Counted from the first letter of the stretch, positions 47,280 through 59,110 are shown. The stretch: 64,000 nucleotides of DNA from Ashinkailepas kermadecensis (GCA_034440615.1 JAOTOM010004062.1:1-64000); one strand, 5' to 3'. The notes: a model not told the origin generated them from the letters alone. A program made the numbers and translations.

Positions 47280-47785
47280 GCGCACGATGCATAATTGTAG
47301 TATAATCTGTCCGCTTCGATGTTTGGGTACAACGTGTCACAGGTTTTAATACGGCTATCAAATCACAGCTTTCATACTTCGTTTGGACGAAAAAGTTTAG
47401 CTTGGGCATTTGGGGCTCATTTTGATATAGCTTTCCTAAGTCATTCGTTTCCTTCCTGCATAGTTGCATCTGGATTTGAGAGTACAAGCGACATGAGCAT
47501 GATGACACGATATTCCATATCATACATCATGGGAGACGTGTGCAAAAATATTTATTTTGTCAATTTAATAAACAGTGAATTTTTGTTCGCAAACTTGATG
47601 TCAATAATTCCCAGTGGCACGCACAGGCGTCATGCTTAACTTTTTCAGCAAGGCATATATATTTCGCAACACTGCCAGAACTTTGGCATCCCGGTAAGAA
47701 CAGAAGATTGCGATGTTCTAATGTATCGCCAGCATCTGTACTGCGCAAAACACCAACAACCCATCAAACCCAATCACTCAGTTAA

Positions 47786-47845
<60 letters not shown>

Positions 47846-48105
47846 CTACAATTACACACAGACGCACACATACTCTGGAGTTATAATCTCGGCATGCATT
47901 GTTGAAAATCCATTAGGTTAAATTATGATACCACACGAACCGGAAGCAAACATACACAATAAGGGAAAGTGTCGCAGCGAAGCCTCCTGGATGGCAATCC
48001 AGCGAAACACATGAGATCAAAGCTGATGAGCTTCGATTGGAGGCAGTGTTCACGCTCCTGACCAGATACCTTCGCTGCAACGTCAATGGAAGCAACGCTA
48101 AGCCC
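46560..48105. other. No gene seen; (AT)n at 47208-47276 and (CA)n at 47790-47843
   Basis: Two further dinucleotide tracts are present. Open frames are short and unrecognised. Confidence 0.5.
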
Positions 48106-48109
48106 AGAA

Positions 48110-48785
48110 CTATCGGATGGGTCCACATCCTGAGTTGGCGGGGGAATGGAGGTGGCCTTTCTCTGCGATCCTCCTCATACACAGTGCGTTCTGCAACGAT
48201 GGCGACCTGCTGTCACCTGTCACCCCTCCCCACCGCCACCAGGCATCCATTGTGCCCCACTTACACGGGGCCCCCGTGTGGCGTCGCATTGAGCGCAGTG
48301 CGACAGTTTCGGCGCGGGATGGCGCAGGCCGCTGACACGGTGGCCCAGAACGGCCGAGACGGCGGCACTCGTGACGCAGCCGGCACGACCCGGTCACGGC
48401 TCAGTGAGCCACAGTGGCGCTCCTGGCCCGAAACGCGCCCCGTCGTGGCCAGCGAGTCGTGACCCGTGACGTCACCGCCGGATGTCAGCTGACGCTCGAG
48501 TCAGCTGACGGCGGCCGCCGTCGTCACGGTCGGTCGCCTCCGAGGCGGCGGTTTGAGCCGCGAGGCGACGGCTCACTGAGCGGTCGGCCAGGTGATGCGT
48601 CTTCAGGTGCTGATGGCTGCGCTACTCCGTCACCTGAAGTGGTCGCGGTGGAGCCCGGAGTCTGTGCGGTCAGGGAGGCTCGAACTCGCCGCAGTCCGCT
48701 GCAAGAGAGACGGGTCGATCACCAGACCACCGACCCTCCTTCGTCGCGGCGCCACTCCCTTGTTAAGTTGTGACATGCTCTGGTA
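48110..48785. other. GC-rich island with uncertain exons
   Basis: CpG-rich on both sides of a TCAGCTGACG repeat (48485-48513). A plus-strand frame ending at 48771 (PSPEVVAVEPGVCAVREART then a stop) could be a last exon after acceptor CGGCCAG (48592), but the pyrimidine tract is poor and no partner exon is evident. Confidence 0.3.
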
Positions 48786-48902
48786 ACTGTGTGCGGTGGT
48801 ACCGTCAGCAGATGTATTTATCGGAGGTGAGTCAGCGGTGGTATCGTCTCGGAGGAGGATCTTGTCCTCGCGTGTACTGTGTGCACCATTGTAATCAATG
48901 GT

Positions 48903-48929
48903 GCCAATACATGGGCACCATGTATTGGC
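48903..48929. repeat. Short perfect hairpin with neighbouring direct copies
   Basis: GCCAATACATGG pairs with CCATGTATTGGC around a 3-base loop. The sequence CAATGGTGCCAATACAT is also present as a direct repeat at 48897 and 48943. Confidence 0.75.
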
Positions 48930-49189
48930 CAATACATGTATTCAATGGTGCCAATACATCTATTGCTTACAATCATGTCCTGGATGCTATCTTTTCTCTT
49001 TCCGGTAAATATATATATTTCGTATCATTTATTCACATGCAATTTCCTTCAAAATCTTTGCCTTATAACTCCACGGAAAATATATCCGTGGACAAATATA
49101 TCTGATCCTCCACACGATAAAATATATCTGATCCTCCTCTTCCACACGAATTAGGTTGCTGCGATGGCATCGTTAGGTTATGTGAAGGA

Positions 49190-51155
49190 GGCGAGTGGTC
49201 TAGGGGCAAAGTGGCGGTCTCCCGACCGAAAGGTGGTGGGTTTGAGTCCCACCTGTTGCTACTGTTCGCCTGTGACCAAGCGGTGTGAGAGATTGGCGGC
49301 GTTGAGTCCAAAGTGGCGGTCTCCCAACCGAAAGGTGATGGGTTTGAGTCCCACCTGTTGCTACTGTTCGCCTGTGACCAAGCGGTGTGAGAGATTGGCG
49401 GCGTTGAGTCCAAAGTGGCGGTCTCCCGACCGAAAGGTGGTGGGTTTGAGTCCCACCTGTTGCTACTGTTCGCCTGTGACCAGGCGGTGTGAGAGATTGG
49501 CGGCGTTGAGTCCAAAGTGGCGGTCTCCCGACCGAAAGGTGGTGGGTTTGAGTCCCACCTGTTGCTACTGTTCGCCTGTGACCAGGCGGTGTGAGAGGTT
49601 GGCGGCGTTGAGTCCAAAGTGGCGGTCTCCCCGACCGAAAGGTGGTGGGTTTGAGTCCCACCTGTTGCTACTGTTCGCCTGTGACCAGGCGGTGTGAGAG
49701 ATTGGCGGCGTTGAGTCCAAGTGGCGGTCTCCCGACCGAAAGGTGGTGGGTTTGAGTCCCACCTGTTGCTACTGTTCGCCTGTGACCAGGCGTGTGAGAG
49801 ATTGGCGGCGTTGAGTCCAGTGGCGGTCTCCCGACCGAAAGGTGGTGGGTTTGAGTCCCACCTGTTGCTACTGTTCGCCTGTGACCAGGCGGTGTGAGAG
49901 ATTGGCGGCGTTGAGTCCAAAGTGGCGGTCTCCAACCGAAAGGTGATGGGTTTGAGTCCACCTGTTGCTACTGTTCGCCTGTGACCAAGCGGTGTGAGAG
50001 GTTGGCGGCGTTGAGTCCAAGTGGCGGTCTCCCGACCGAAAGGCGGTGGGTTTGAGCCCACCTGTTGCTACTGTTCGCCTGTGACCAGGCGGTGTGAGAT
50101 TGGCGGCGTTGAGTCCAAAGTGGCGGTCTCCCGACCGAAAGGTGGTGGGTTTGAGTCCCACCTGTTGCTACTGTTCGCCTGTGACCAGGCGGTGTGAGAG
50201 ATTGGCGGCGTTGAGTCCAAAGTGGCGGTCTCCCAACCGAAAGGTGATGGGTTTGAGTCCCACCTGTTGCTACTGTTCGCCTGTGACCCGGCGGTGTGAG
50301 AGATTGGCGGCGTTGAGTCCAAAGTGGCGGTCTCCCAACCGAAAGGTGGTGGGTTTCAGTCCCACCTGTTGCTACTGTTCGCCTGTGACCAGGCGGTGTG
50401 AGAGATTGGCGGCGTTGAGTCCAAAGTGGCGGTCTCCCGACCGAAAGGTGGTGGGTTTGAGTCCCACCTGTTGCTACTGTTCGCCTGTGACCAGGCGGTG
50501 TGAGAGATTGGCGGCGTTGAGTCCAAAGTGGCGGTCTCCCGACCGAAAGGTGGTGGGTTTCAGTCCCACCTGTTGCTACTGTTCGCCTGTGACCAGGCGG
50601 TGTGAGAGATTGGCGGCGTTGAGTCCAAAGTGGCGGTCTCCCAACCGAAAGGCGGTGGGTTTGAGCCCCACCTGTTGCTACTGTTCGCCTGTGACCAAGC
50701 GGTGTGAGAGATTGGCGGCGTTGAGTCCAAAGTGGCGGTCTCCCGACCGAAAGGTGGTGGGTTTGAGTCCCACCTGTTGCTACTGTTCGCCTGTGACCAG
50801 GCGGTGTGAGAGATTGGCGGCGTTGAGTCCAAAGTGGCGGTCTCCCGACCGAAAGGTGGTGGGTTTGAGTCCCACCTGTTGCTACTGTTCGCCTGTGACC
50901 AGGCGGTGTGAGAGATTGGCGGCGTTGAGTCCAAAGTGGCGGTCTCCCGACCGAAAGGTGGTGGGTTTGAGTCCCACCTGTTGCTACTGTTCGCCTGTGA
51001 CCAGGCGGTGTGAGAGGTTGGCGAGAGGTTGGCGGCGTTGAGTCCAAAGTGGCGGTCTCCCAACCGAAAGGTGGTGGGTTTGAGTCCCACCTGTTGCTAC
51101 TGTTCGCCTGTGACCAGGCGACGTTGCATGACACAACACTCGACGTGTCGCAAAA
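49190..51155 (+). repeat. Satellite derived from SINE family 1 (19 units of about 102 bp)
   Basis: The array begins with the SINE head GCGAGTGGTCTAGGGG (49191) and ends with the SINE family 1 3' body (ACTCGACGTGTCGCAAAACC, 51127-51148). Between them the segment from the anticodon-side of the head through GAGAGATTGGCGGCGTTGAG is repeated 19 times. Internal units keep a B-box-like GGTTTGAGTCC but have lost the A box, replaced by GTTGAGTCCAAAGTGG. Since 102 is a multiple of three, long frames are open on both strands; none is a gene. Confidence 0.93.
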
Positions 51156-51159
51156 CCAA

Positions 51160-51865
51160 CGTCCACAACTCGCTCTGTGAAGCCTTCAAGAGGCACGCGA
51201 CCGCGAAACCCTGCTCGCAAAGGAAGGGCGTCGTAACTATGCTGAGCCAATCTTAACGGGACTCCGGTATGAAGCACACGTCTGGAATATAACGCAACAA
51301 GCTGTGATTTCAGCAACCCTGGCAATACGAGCGTGTGATGGTGGGGAGATGGACCTCATCCTGTCCACAGCCTGATCGACCTCTTCCTCTTGGTGGTTCT
51401 AGTTAAAACAAATGGATGGAGTGATTTTGATGAAATTCGGTGGGTGTATGTGCCACACCGAATTGCCACCTCTGAAAATTTCAAATGCTTGGCATCCCTG
51501 GTCTCCGAGTAGTTACGTTTTCTTCGAAGGTCTTCGCTTGTAACAATATTTCAACGTTTTTGAACGCTTTGACTGTGAGACTATTTGAACGTTTTTTCCC
51601 TGAGAGACTATTTGAACGTTTTGCCTGGGGGAGTACTTGAACTTTTACATGCTTCCTTGCAACTTATCCAAATTTACATCATGATTATTTAGGTCCAGCG
51701 GAAAAACGAACTGGCCTCACTATAGATTCTCGAGCAAAAAAATAGTGCACAAGTTCATTTCACTATTCTACCCATTGTTTATCTTCCTACACCCACTATC
51801 CCACCATGGCAGATGGCCGAACAACACATTTGCTATCTGACCACCACTTCAAAATCACAGCTAAG
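51160..51865. other. No gene seen
   Basis: Contains three spaced copies of a TTTGAACGTTTT motif (51550-51625). Confidence 0.45.
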
Positions 51866-52335
51866 TCAAGCATATGCCAAATACAATTCCACCATTTTCG
51901 CTCTCGGCATTGCCATGTTCCTGTTCTTTTTACTGACGGAACTAAGTATGCCAACCTCACAGGAAATGTCATTGTTGCGGGGACGTACAAAAAGAACATC
52001 GCTTACCAGACGGAACCTCAGTGCACATCGCCAAATTGCAGGCCCTCTTCTTTGCCCTCCGATATATTTGCAATTGTTTCCTCTATCACCCTATGTGAAG
52101 TGTTGTCATTTATCCATACTCTAAAACCACTTTACAATCCATTTCTTCACTTTATCTTTTGCATCACTCCCATACATCCCATCCATTCCTACATGAACTT
52201 AGACACATTTCATCTAATGGGTGCGAGGACCCGTTTCCTAGCATTCCTGGCATCATCAGTCACTGTGGCATCCCAGGAAACGAAGAAGCAGAACAATGAG
52301 TCATCGAATCATTAGAGCTACGAAACATCATAGAA
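51866..52335 (+). pseudogene. Decayed retrotransposon RNase H domain
   Basis: Successive frames give FTDGTKYANLTG (first catalytic Asp segment), then HIAKLQALFFALRYI (where the family has an Ala-Glu-Leu with catalytic Glu; here it is Lys), then VVIYPYSKTTLQSIS (family IYSDSKSALQSI; catalytic Asp is Tyr) and finally SHCGIPGNEEAEQ, the characteristic end of this domain in Jockey- or I-type elements. At least two frameshifts and a stop separate them. The enzyme is dead. No upstream reverse transcriptase was found. Confidence 0.7.
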
Positions 52336-52574
52336 ATTACACAACATTTTGAAGTCGTCAAATCATCAATACGATAGAGAATTCGGCTTTTTTGGAAGCA
52401 ACAATGGACTCAAATCATAAACCATACACAATTATTATACCGGAATATTCCGATATATGTTGTAATGTTTCAGGGCTGTTGCTGTATTTGCAATTTTGCA
52501 GCACACTGTGTTCGCCTACATAGACTCATAGCACTTAGCTACACAGCACTCATCCTTCTTTCTTCTAACTTTGT

Positions 52575-52990
52575 CTTGCTCTGTTTCTGTATTTGTCGTT
52601 GTCTTTGTCTCTGTCATTGTCTTTGACCTTGTCTCTGTCTTTGCCTTACATTTGTCTTTGTCTTTGTCTTTGTCTTTGTCTTTGTTTGTCTTTGTCTTTG
52701 TCTTTGTCTTTGTCTTTGTCTTTGTCTTTGTCTTTGTCTTTCTCCTTGTCCTTGTGTTTTTGTTTATGTTTGTGTTTGTGTTTGTGTTTGTGTTTGTGTT
52801 TGTGTTTGTGTTTGTGTTTGTGTTTGTGTTTGTGTTTGTGTATGTTTGTCTTTGCCTTTGTCTTTGTCTTTGCCTCTGCCTTTGCCTTTGCCTTTGCCTT
52901 TGCCTTTGCCTTTGCCTTTGCCTTTGCCTTTGCCTTTGCCTTTGCCTTTGTCTTTGTCTGTCTTTGTCTTTGTCTTTGTCTGTCTTGGAG
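52575..52990. repeat. Hexanucleotide array in sequence-variant blocks
   Basis: Blocks of TTTGTC, then TGTTTG, then TTTGCC, then TTTGTC again, with sharp borders near 52755, 52850 and 52950. Open frames on both strands are translations of the repeat. Confidence 0.93.
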
Positions 52991-53229
52991 CTCCCTTTTT
53001 GTCGAACGTCGCACTCGGATTCTCCGAACTAGGCAACTACCGGCGGCCTACATGCGACCATCGCATGTGAAATCAGGTGACAATCGCCTCCATATGGCTC
53101 GTGTTCAGACAGTGTAACTAGGTCAGTGCACCGTTCGCCTCCCACCTCGGCTGCACGCGACCAGTGCCACGCGTGACCTGGGTCTTCGGCGGGCAGGCCG
53201 ATGTTGTAATTGCAGTGTACTTGTGGCAT

Positions 53230-53480
53230 TGATTGGCCGCTGTGGTGACGCGCCGGGTGGGCTTGTTATAATGGATGCCGTGACTTTCTGGTCGGCTGGT
53301 GGGTATGGATGCAGTGGATGCCTGGTGGCTGGTTGGTATGGATGCCGTGGATGCCGGGTGGGCTGGTTGGTATGGATGTCAGTGTATGCCGGGTGGGCTG
53401 GTTAGTATGGACGCCTTGGGTGGCGGGTGGGCTGGTTGGCAAGGTTGTCGTGAATGCCGGGTGGACTGGCTGCTTGCTGT
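53230..53480. repeat. Degenerate minisatellite of about 37 bp
   Basis: Six imperfect units of GGTTGGTATGGATGCCGTGG plus ATGCCGGGTGGGCT. Confidence 0.8.
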
Positions 53481-53756
53481 GGACGCGGTCATGGTTTTAT
53501 GTGTATTTGTCAATATTTGTAATCGTACAGGCATGCGGGGAATATTGTCAATCTATTGTATGGCATCAAGAGTCGGATGGCGCTGAAATCCCAGCACCAC
53601 TGGAGCTACCAGTACTGTCAGACAAAGGAATGCCATGCAGACAAAGCGTTATCATCGTTAATGTGTATCTCATTCGCATCGTTTAACCCGCGCCGTCTCG
53701 AGGGGTCTTTTTACGCCCCCTCCTAAAATTTACAGCGGGCAGAGAAAAATTGCGCA

Positions 53757-53845
53757 ATTTGGCAGCAATTTGGCAGCAATTTGGCAGCAATTTGGCAGCA
53801 ATTTGGCAGCAATTTGGCAGCAATTTGGCAGCAATTTGGCATACG
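53757..53845. repeat. 11-bp tandem repeat inside the outer TTAA element
   Basis: Seven to eight copies of CAATTTGGCAG expanded from the single GAAATTTGGCAT site present in copy 1 at about 14770. Confidence 0.9.
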
Positions 53846-53970
53846 TTTTCCACATCAATTACAACCAAGCGTGTGTTGAAGTTTTGACGTCAGATCATCC
53901 ATGGTTATCGAATCAGTCAAGGTCATGTGAGGTCACCTCCATAAAAGTTAAGCCATTCGTCACGCTTTAA

Positions 53971-54776
53971 CCGGAGCCGTTTCCGGTCAGTCCTCCTTCT
54001 CTGGGCGGGGGGGGATTTTATATCCCCTCTAATCTCCAAACCAAGCGTTGCAAGACAACGAAAGTGATGTCATCGGAAAGCGCTTGACGAGTAGGGCCCG
54101 AAACCACCCCCATTCCCCCCAAGCAATGACGCCACCAGGGGGTCTATGGGATCATGGGATGACTGACATCATGTTTTTTACTTTGATGAGTTCATTTTGA
54201 GGGAGATTTTAAAAACAAAAATTGTTTTAGATAAAAAGAAGACGAAATCGACCATGGCTCCTAAATGTTCGCCCAGAAAAAAATATTGGAACCTTTTTAA
54301 AACTTTTAGTTTTCAACTTTAATTAATTTGTACTGTTCTAATGCGTAGACCGGATCGTAAAACGTTGTCTTAAGTCCACTTTAACCCCAAAAAGTGCTCA
54401 ATTAACCAGAATCTTCGATTTTAACCATAATGGGCAATTATCCAAAACTAATAAGCTATCAAAAACGAAAAAAAATCACAAATATATCTGGCGCGTTTTG
54501 TTCCATTCCTAATGATAAGCAAATGCTGAAAGTTGAATTCAAATACCATCAGCCGTTAAAGCGTGACGACTGGTTAAACTTTTGGAGGTGACCTCACTTG
54601 ACCTTGACTAACTCGTTGACCGTAGGTGACCTCACCTCAAAATTTTAGCACAACATGTCACATTGATGTGGAAGACGTATGCAAAATTTCTGCGCACTGT
54701 CGCGCGCCGTTTTTCCACTATCCGCGGAAAACCTCATGGGAATGTAAAATGCCCTCCCCCTCCGAGACAGGGCGGG
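53971..54776 (-). mobile_element. TTAA element, inner copy inserted in reverse
   Basis: Reverse-orientation copy of the same family, with CTAATCTCCAAACCAAGCG at its left and CACTATCCGCGGAAAACC at its right, inverse to copy 1. It is bounded by TTAA (53967-53970) and ATAA (54777-54780), a target duplication with one mutation, exactly at the point where the outer copy is broken. Confidence 0.82.
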
Positions 54777-55584
54777 ATAACGGGTAAGGATATTTGAATG
54801 AACCTTCCATCGCTTACATATCGTTAGTGACGCAACAGAACTCACCAGATCAGTTGTTGTGTTGTTCTTGCCTTTTTTCATGACTTATTTGTTTTACATA
54901 TTTGCCTATTTGGGCTAAAATCTCAGATCCTGATTAAGGTAAACACTTTGTATGAACGTAATGTTTCTCAGTGCGCTCCACTAATCCAAAAATATATACT
55001 TGAAAAACCGTAAACTAAACATTTTTCAAAGCTTAAAATTAGCATGTATATTTTTGATGGACAAGCACTTTCTTGCCATGGTCCATTTCGCATTTTTCTT
55101 TCCTGATTCCCCCCCAAAAAAGTTGTGTTCTTGCAATCTTCCTCAAAATGAACTCTCCAGAGCCAAAAACATGATATCTATCGTGGCCTGATAAAATGCA
55201 TAGTGACGTAACTCATTGACGGACATTTTGTTTTGTTTGGGGTGGGGGGAGGGGGGTTCCGTTTTCTTGCGACGCTTAGCTTGGAGATGGGGACTTCTGA
55301 TGACCCCCCCCCCCGAGACTGGGTGTAAGGATCTGACCGGAAAGACCCGTCGATGTGCTATGCTGTGGCTTTTGTACCGCTTACTCACACACTAGCTGTC
55401 TCCCTTTCAGTTGCATTCCACAGACCAAAACTGGGCGAGAAAACTTCGGTGAACTTAACCAGTTCAACCCAGGTGTACTTAAATGAAGTGGGGTGAAAAG
55501 CATGCCCATACAAGTGGTTGATCATACGTGGCTAAATATGACTAATTTGCATTTGATCAAACTTTTAAGCACTAGAATACGTGC

Positions 55585-56850
55585 TTCATGCCCACAGAGC
55601 AGGTGTAGGGCAAGGCGTGTAGGGTGTAGGGTAGGGTAGGGTGTAACTCGTGCATAGTAAACGACTGATTGTAGACTTCTTTATTGCTAGAGCTAAAACT
55701 TGCTTTGGAGGCAAGGGCGTCTAGAGCGCTTACTATAGTGGTGTCGTAGTTGCTGTTGCCAGATGCGCTGGCGTAGTGTAGTTTAAAGTGGTCTACGACT
55801 TGTGGGTCAGTGATGCGCTGTCCTTTCACCGTCAGCTGGGGGAAGGGGCCTGGTGGTGGGCGTTTCAGGTTGAAACGCTTTATCAGGTCCCAGATTCTGC
55901 CGGTAGGGGTGAACGTATTGAATTGAGAGGCAAAAGACTGCCAACAGCTTTGGCGTGCTGTTCGAATTGTGTACCCCGGCAGTGTTTTTGAGATTGTCTG
56001 TATACTGTTAGGTGCGCTTCGCACACGCATCTTTCGAATTGTTTGTGGGCACGGCGCCGTGCGGCGATTGCCCTTTGACAGTCCGGGGTCCACCATGGCG
56101 TAGATACCTTTTTCCTAGGTTTGTTACTTTTTGGGACTGAGTCTCGTGCTGCTGAGCTGATGGCCCTTAGGATTGTCTCGATCTTACTGGTCTCTGAAGT
56201 TGCTAGGTTGAGGTCCACCTGTTCCTCGAATTTAGCCCAATCCGCTCTTTTCAAGTTCCAAGATTGTCTAAATAGCTTAGCGTGGTGGATAGCGTCCGTG
56301 CTGAGCCTAATTGTGATTGGGTAGTGGTCGCTCAGACCGGGAACATCTGAAACTGACCAGTCAAATAGTGAGCTAAGTCGTTGGGAGCAGCACATTAAGT
56401 CAATGCAACTGTCCGATCCTCCTAAGGTCGGGTTGTAGCGGGTGGCGGCCCCGGTGTTAAAAAGTGCTAAGTTGTGGTCCGAAATACACTGGTGAATTTC
56501 GCGTCCTCTAGCGTCATTCTGGTCGCTTCCCCAGGAGGGGTGCTTAGCATTAAAGTCTCCCATAATGCGACTGGTGGAGGGGCCTAAAGCAGCAAGTCGC
56601 TTAGCTCCTGTGGTGTGGGGGTTTCAGCTGACGGCGAGATGTATAGTGAGATGACTGGTTTGGCAATGGGCAATTTTGAGGCTGACTGCTACGCAATTCA
56701 GGGGAGTATTTAACGTTACTCGACGATGAGGTATGCTGTTTGCAATGAGTATGGCTGCACCCCATTTCCTATGTGGGCCGCTTACGTTGTCGACGTGCCA
56801 AGTGCAATCTGGGATTTTGTTCCAAGTGGAGTAGCTGCTTCATCGGAAGC
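55585..56850 (-). pseudogene. Non-LTR retrotransposon endonuclease fragment
   Basis: The main open frame (56563-55572) starts MGDFNAKHPSWGSDQNDARG, the GDFN catalytic segment of an AP-type endonuclease, and continues with SCIDLMCCSQ and GLSDHYPITI (the SDH motif), then a linker (STPWWTPDCQRAIAARRRAH; TGRIWDLIKRFN) up to FTMHEL, where the reverse transcriptase should begin. The homology stops there. Upstream, the first half of the endonuclease continues in two other frames (VTLNTPLNCVAVSLKIAHCQ, then PVISLYISPSAETPTPQELS), so at least two frameshifts break it. The arrangement fits Jockey- or I-like elements. It is dead and has lost its reverse transcriptase. A (TAGGG) stretch at 55617-55648 follows the break. 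Confidence 0.8.
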
Positions 56851-57010
56851 TGCGGCATAAACGACAAATGGGTACACAAATGGGCCAATGCGTCCTCCCA
56901 GTGCTACCCATGCACAACACTTTCTGCCACAACCGAATAGTGTTCGGAAAAGTCACCCATGATGACCAACTCATCTGGTGAAAGCTCCAACTTTAAGCTC
57001 TTGAGGTAGC
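56851..57010 (-). pseudogene. Fragment of another transposon ORF
   Basis: Minus-strand frame YLKSLKLELSPDELVIMGDF then SEHYSVVAESVVHG, a stop, and in another frame YPFVVYAAASDEA. This resembles a transposon-type ORF widespread in invertebrate genomes with the order LK..L.P.E..VVMDFAENY...QDE...HW...HP.VVY. That family likeness is from memory. It directly abuts the endonuclease fragment, so two unrelated relics are fused. Confidence 0.4.
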
Positions 57011-57039
57011 TGTTCTAGGTGTGTGCTGAGGCAGTGAGG

Positions 57040-57165
57040 CCTTGTCCTATTGGCAACGGCCCAAGCTACATCAATAACGACCCTAGCTACATCAATAACG
57101 GCCCTAGCTACATCAATAACGGCCCTAGCTACATCAATAACGGCCCTAGCTACATCAATAAATTA
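57040..57165. repeat. 21-bp tandem repeat
   Basis: Five copies of GCTACATCAATAACGGCCCT plus A. Confidence 0.93.
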
Positions 57166-57274
57166 ATCAACGTTCTGATGCATGGAGGCCCTTGTGGTTC
57201 AGACCACTACGGTATCGCAGGTAACTAAAGAACAGGAGAAAGCGACAGAGATTATCTCCGACGTAACCCGGGCA

Positions 57275-57690
57275 CCACCTGGCTGCACTTACCTCCAGCA
57301 CTCACCGCCGCACTCAACCTCCAGCACTCACCGCCGCACTCACCTCCGCACTCACCTCCGCACTCACCTCCGCACTCACCCTCCAGCACTCACCGCCGCA
57401 CTCACCCTCCAGCACTGACCTCCGCACTCACCCTCCAGCACTCACCGCCGCACTCACCTCCGCACTCACCCTCCGCACTCACCGCCGCACTCACCCTCCA
57501 GCACTCACCGCCGCACTCACCCTCCAGCACTCACCGCCGCACTCACCTCCGCACTCACCTCCGCACTCACCTCCGCACTCACCCTCAAGCACTCACTGTC
57601 GCACTCATCCTCCAGCACTCACCTCCGCATTCACCCTCCAGCACTGACCTCCGCAATCACCTTTGCACTCACCCTCTAGCACCTGCGAAT
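57275..57690. repeat. GC-rich short-period minisatellite
   Basis: Irregular mixture of CGCACTCACCTC, CGCACTCACCCTCCAG and CACTCACCGC units. CACCCTCCAG is acceptor-like. Confidence 0.9.
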
Positions 57691-57699
57691 TTTTTTTTC

Positions 57700-59110
57700 T
57701 TCACAGTGCTTGAGTTGAGCTCCCACTCCATGTATGGGTCATGCCAGGGTCAAATCATTCGTATAATTTGAAAATCGATGTTTGAGAAGAATCGAGAGGG
57801 GCGTTTGTCACGAATCGAAATTGCATGCAAACTTTTGGTTCTAAAAATACTTTCAAATTTGGAACCATATATTGCAAGACGTATCATCACGTTGTGTATC
57901 TTTGCACATCGCAGCAGTTTTCGGATGTAAGAAATCTCCCCACGTTCCAGAGGTACCTGAGCGTAAAATCATTTCGTGGTATGACGTCATATCTTTACGT
58001 CACCGTACAGGACAAAGTGCTGGTCAGAGGGACATAAAACGTCCAAAATCGTGATCAGGTTCAAAGCTTAAGCACAATCTGACGGGTGGGGTGTTATCGA
58101 CTGGTTTGGTTAGCGTGAAATGACCCGTGTTGAACATCTCATGCGCAGACACAGCATTGTTGTTACACAGGTACTGATTAAACGTGACAATTATCAACGT
58201 CAGAAAATGTATTTAAGCCGACCTGGAAGGCAAGCCAGCAACAGAAGTATAAAAATGGCTAACAATCTTGAGATCCTGCCTTGCAGGGTTCAGTTTCATG
58301 CAACCAGAAATTTGAGCTTGGGAGCGCTAAGGAAGTTGCAAGGAAGTGGCAAGCCCTTCCTCCTCTCTGCACTGGGCTTGGTGGTTGAACCTCCCCCACT
58401 CTGCACTTGGGAAGGTGGTGGAACCTCTCCCGCTCTGCACTGGGGAACGTGGTTGAACAACATGGAACACTTTTTAAGGGAAGTGTATCGGGGAGCAAGT
58501 CATTCCTCGATAGTTTTGAAGAACTGCATTTATTTTATTTTGTTTTCAGCTCCAGGGCTCATTATCTTTAACACAAATGCCCGAATTAACATAACAATGC
58601 GAGCATTTGCTGATGCGAACATTTGTCTATGTGCAAATTTGCTTATGCTAGCATCTGCAAAACAAACATTTGTGATACAGGTATTGGCAACAATGGCGGA
58701 TCCAGGATTTTATGTGGGGCACACATTTCATCTGAGGGGGGGGGGGGAGCGACTTCGGCGGACGAAATCGTTCAGCGGGCGTAAGGGTGGGGAAGGGTGT
58801 ACTTGAGCATACTGAAGGGGAGAGTTTTCGTCTCTAAGGGGCGCCCTTTCCTCTGAAGAAGGCATTGGCTGAAAAATCGGTGGAGTGATAGAGTGTGTGT
58901 GTGGGGGGTACTGGACGCTTCCTCAACGCTCCGGCCTTTTCCGGCCGGAGTGGCGCCACCTCTTCATAGAGGGGGATGCACATGCCCCAGTTGCCCCTTA
59001 TCTACGATACGAGCATCTGCAACATTGCGAACATTTGAGATCCAGCCATTAGCGTGCGCCAAGGAACTGTTCCATCAGCAGGCTAGCCATGTGCTCACAT
59101 GTGCCAGTAT
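57700..59110. other. No gene assigned
   Basis: The 228-codon plus-strand frame at 58120-58806 includes a three-copy repeat (CTCTGCACTGGG type, 58366-58460) and has no recognised domain, so I do not call it a gene. A duplicated AACATTTG motif is at 58600-58640. Confidence 0.45.

Larger units (their letters stand above)
53687..55350 (+). mobile_element. TTAA element, outer copy interrupted by an inner copy
   Basis: TTAA at 53683-53686 precedes CCCGCGCCGTCTCG, the same left end as copy 1 (14689). The sequence follows copy 1 to 53970 (CACGCTTTAA), is interrupted, and resumes at 54781 (CGGGTAAGGATATTTGAATG, equal to the next bases of copy 1) up to the right end CCCCCGAGACTGGGTGTAAG near 55325. 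The right flank no longer shows a clean TTAA. Confidence 0.8.

Noticed and set aside
49968..51134. 388-codon minus-strand frame over the SINE-derived array
   Set aside because: The 102-bp unit is a multiple of three, so the frame is a by-product of the satellite.
49190..51155. A cluster of 19 tRNA genes
   Set aside because: Units have a B-box-like motif but no A box beyond the first, and no acceptor or anticodon stems; they derive from a SINE.
55617..55648. Telomere repeats (TAGGG)n
   Set aside because: Only a few irregular units; arthropod telomeres are usually TTAGG, and the stretch sits at the end of a retrotransposon fragment.
58120..58806. 228-codon plus-strand protein
   Set aside because: It includes a local DNA triplication and poly-G and has no recognisable domain or supporting splice sites.
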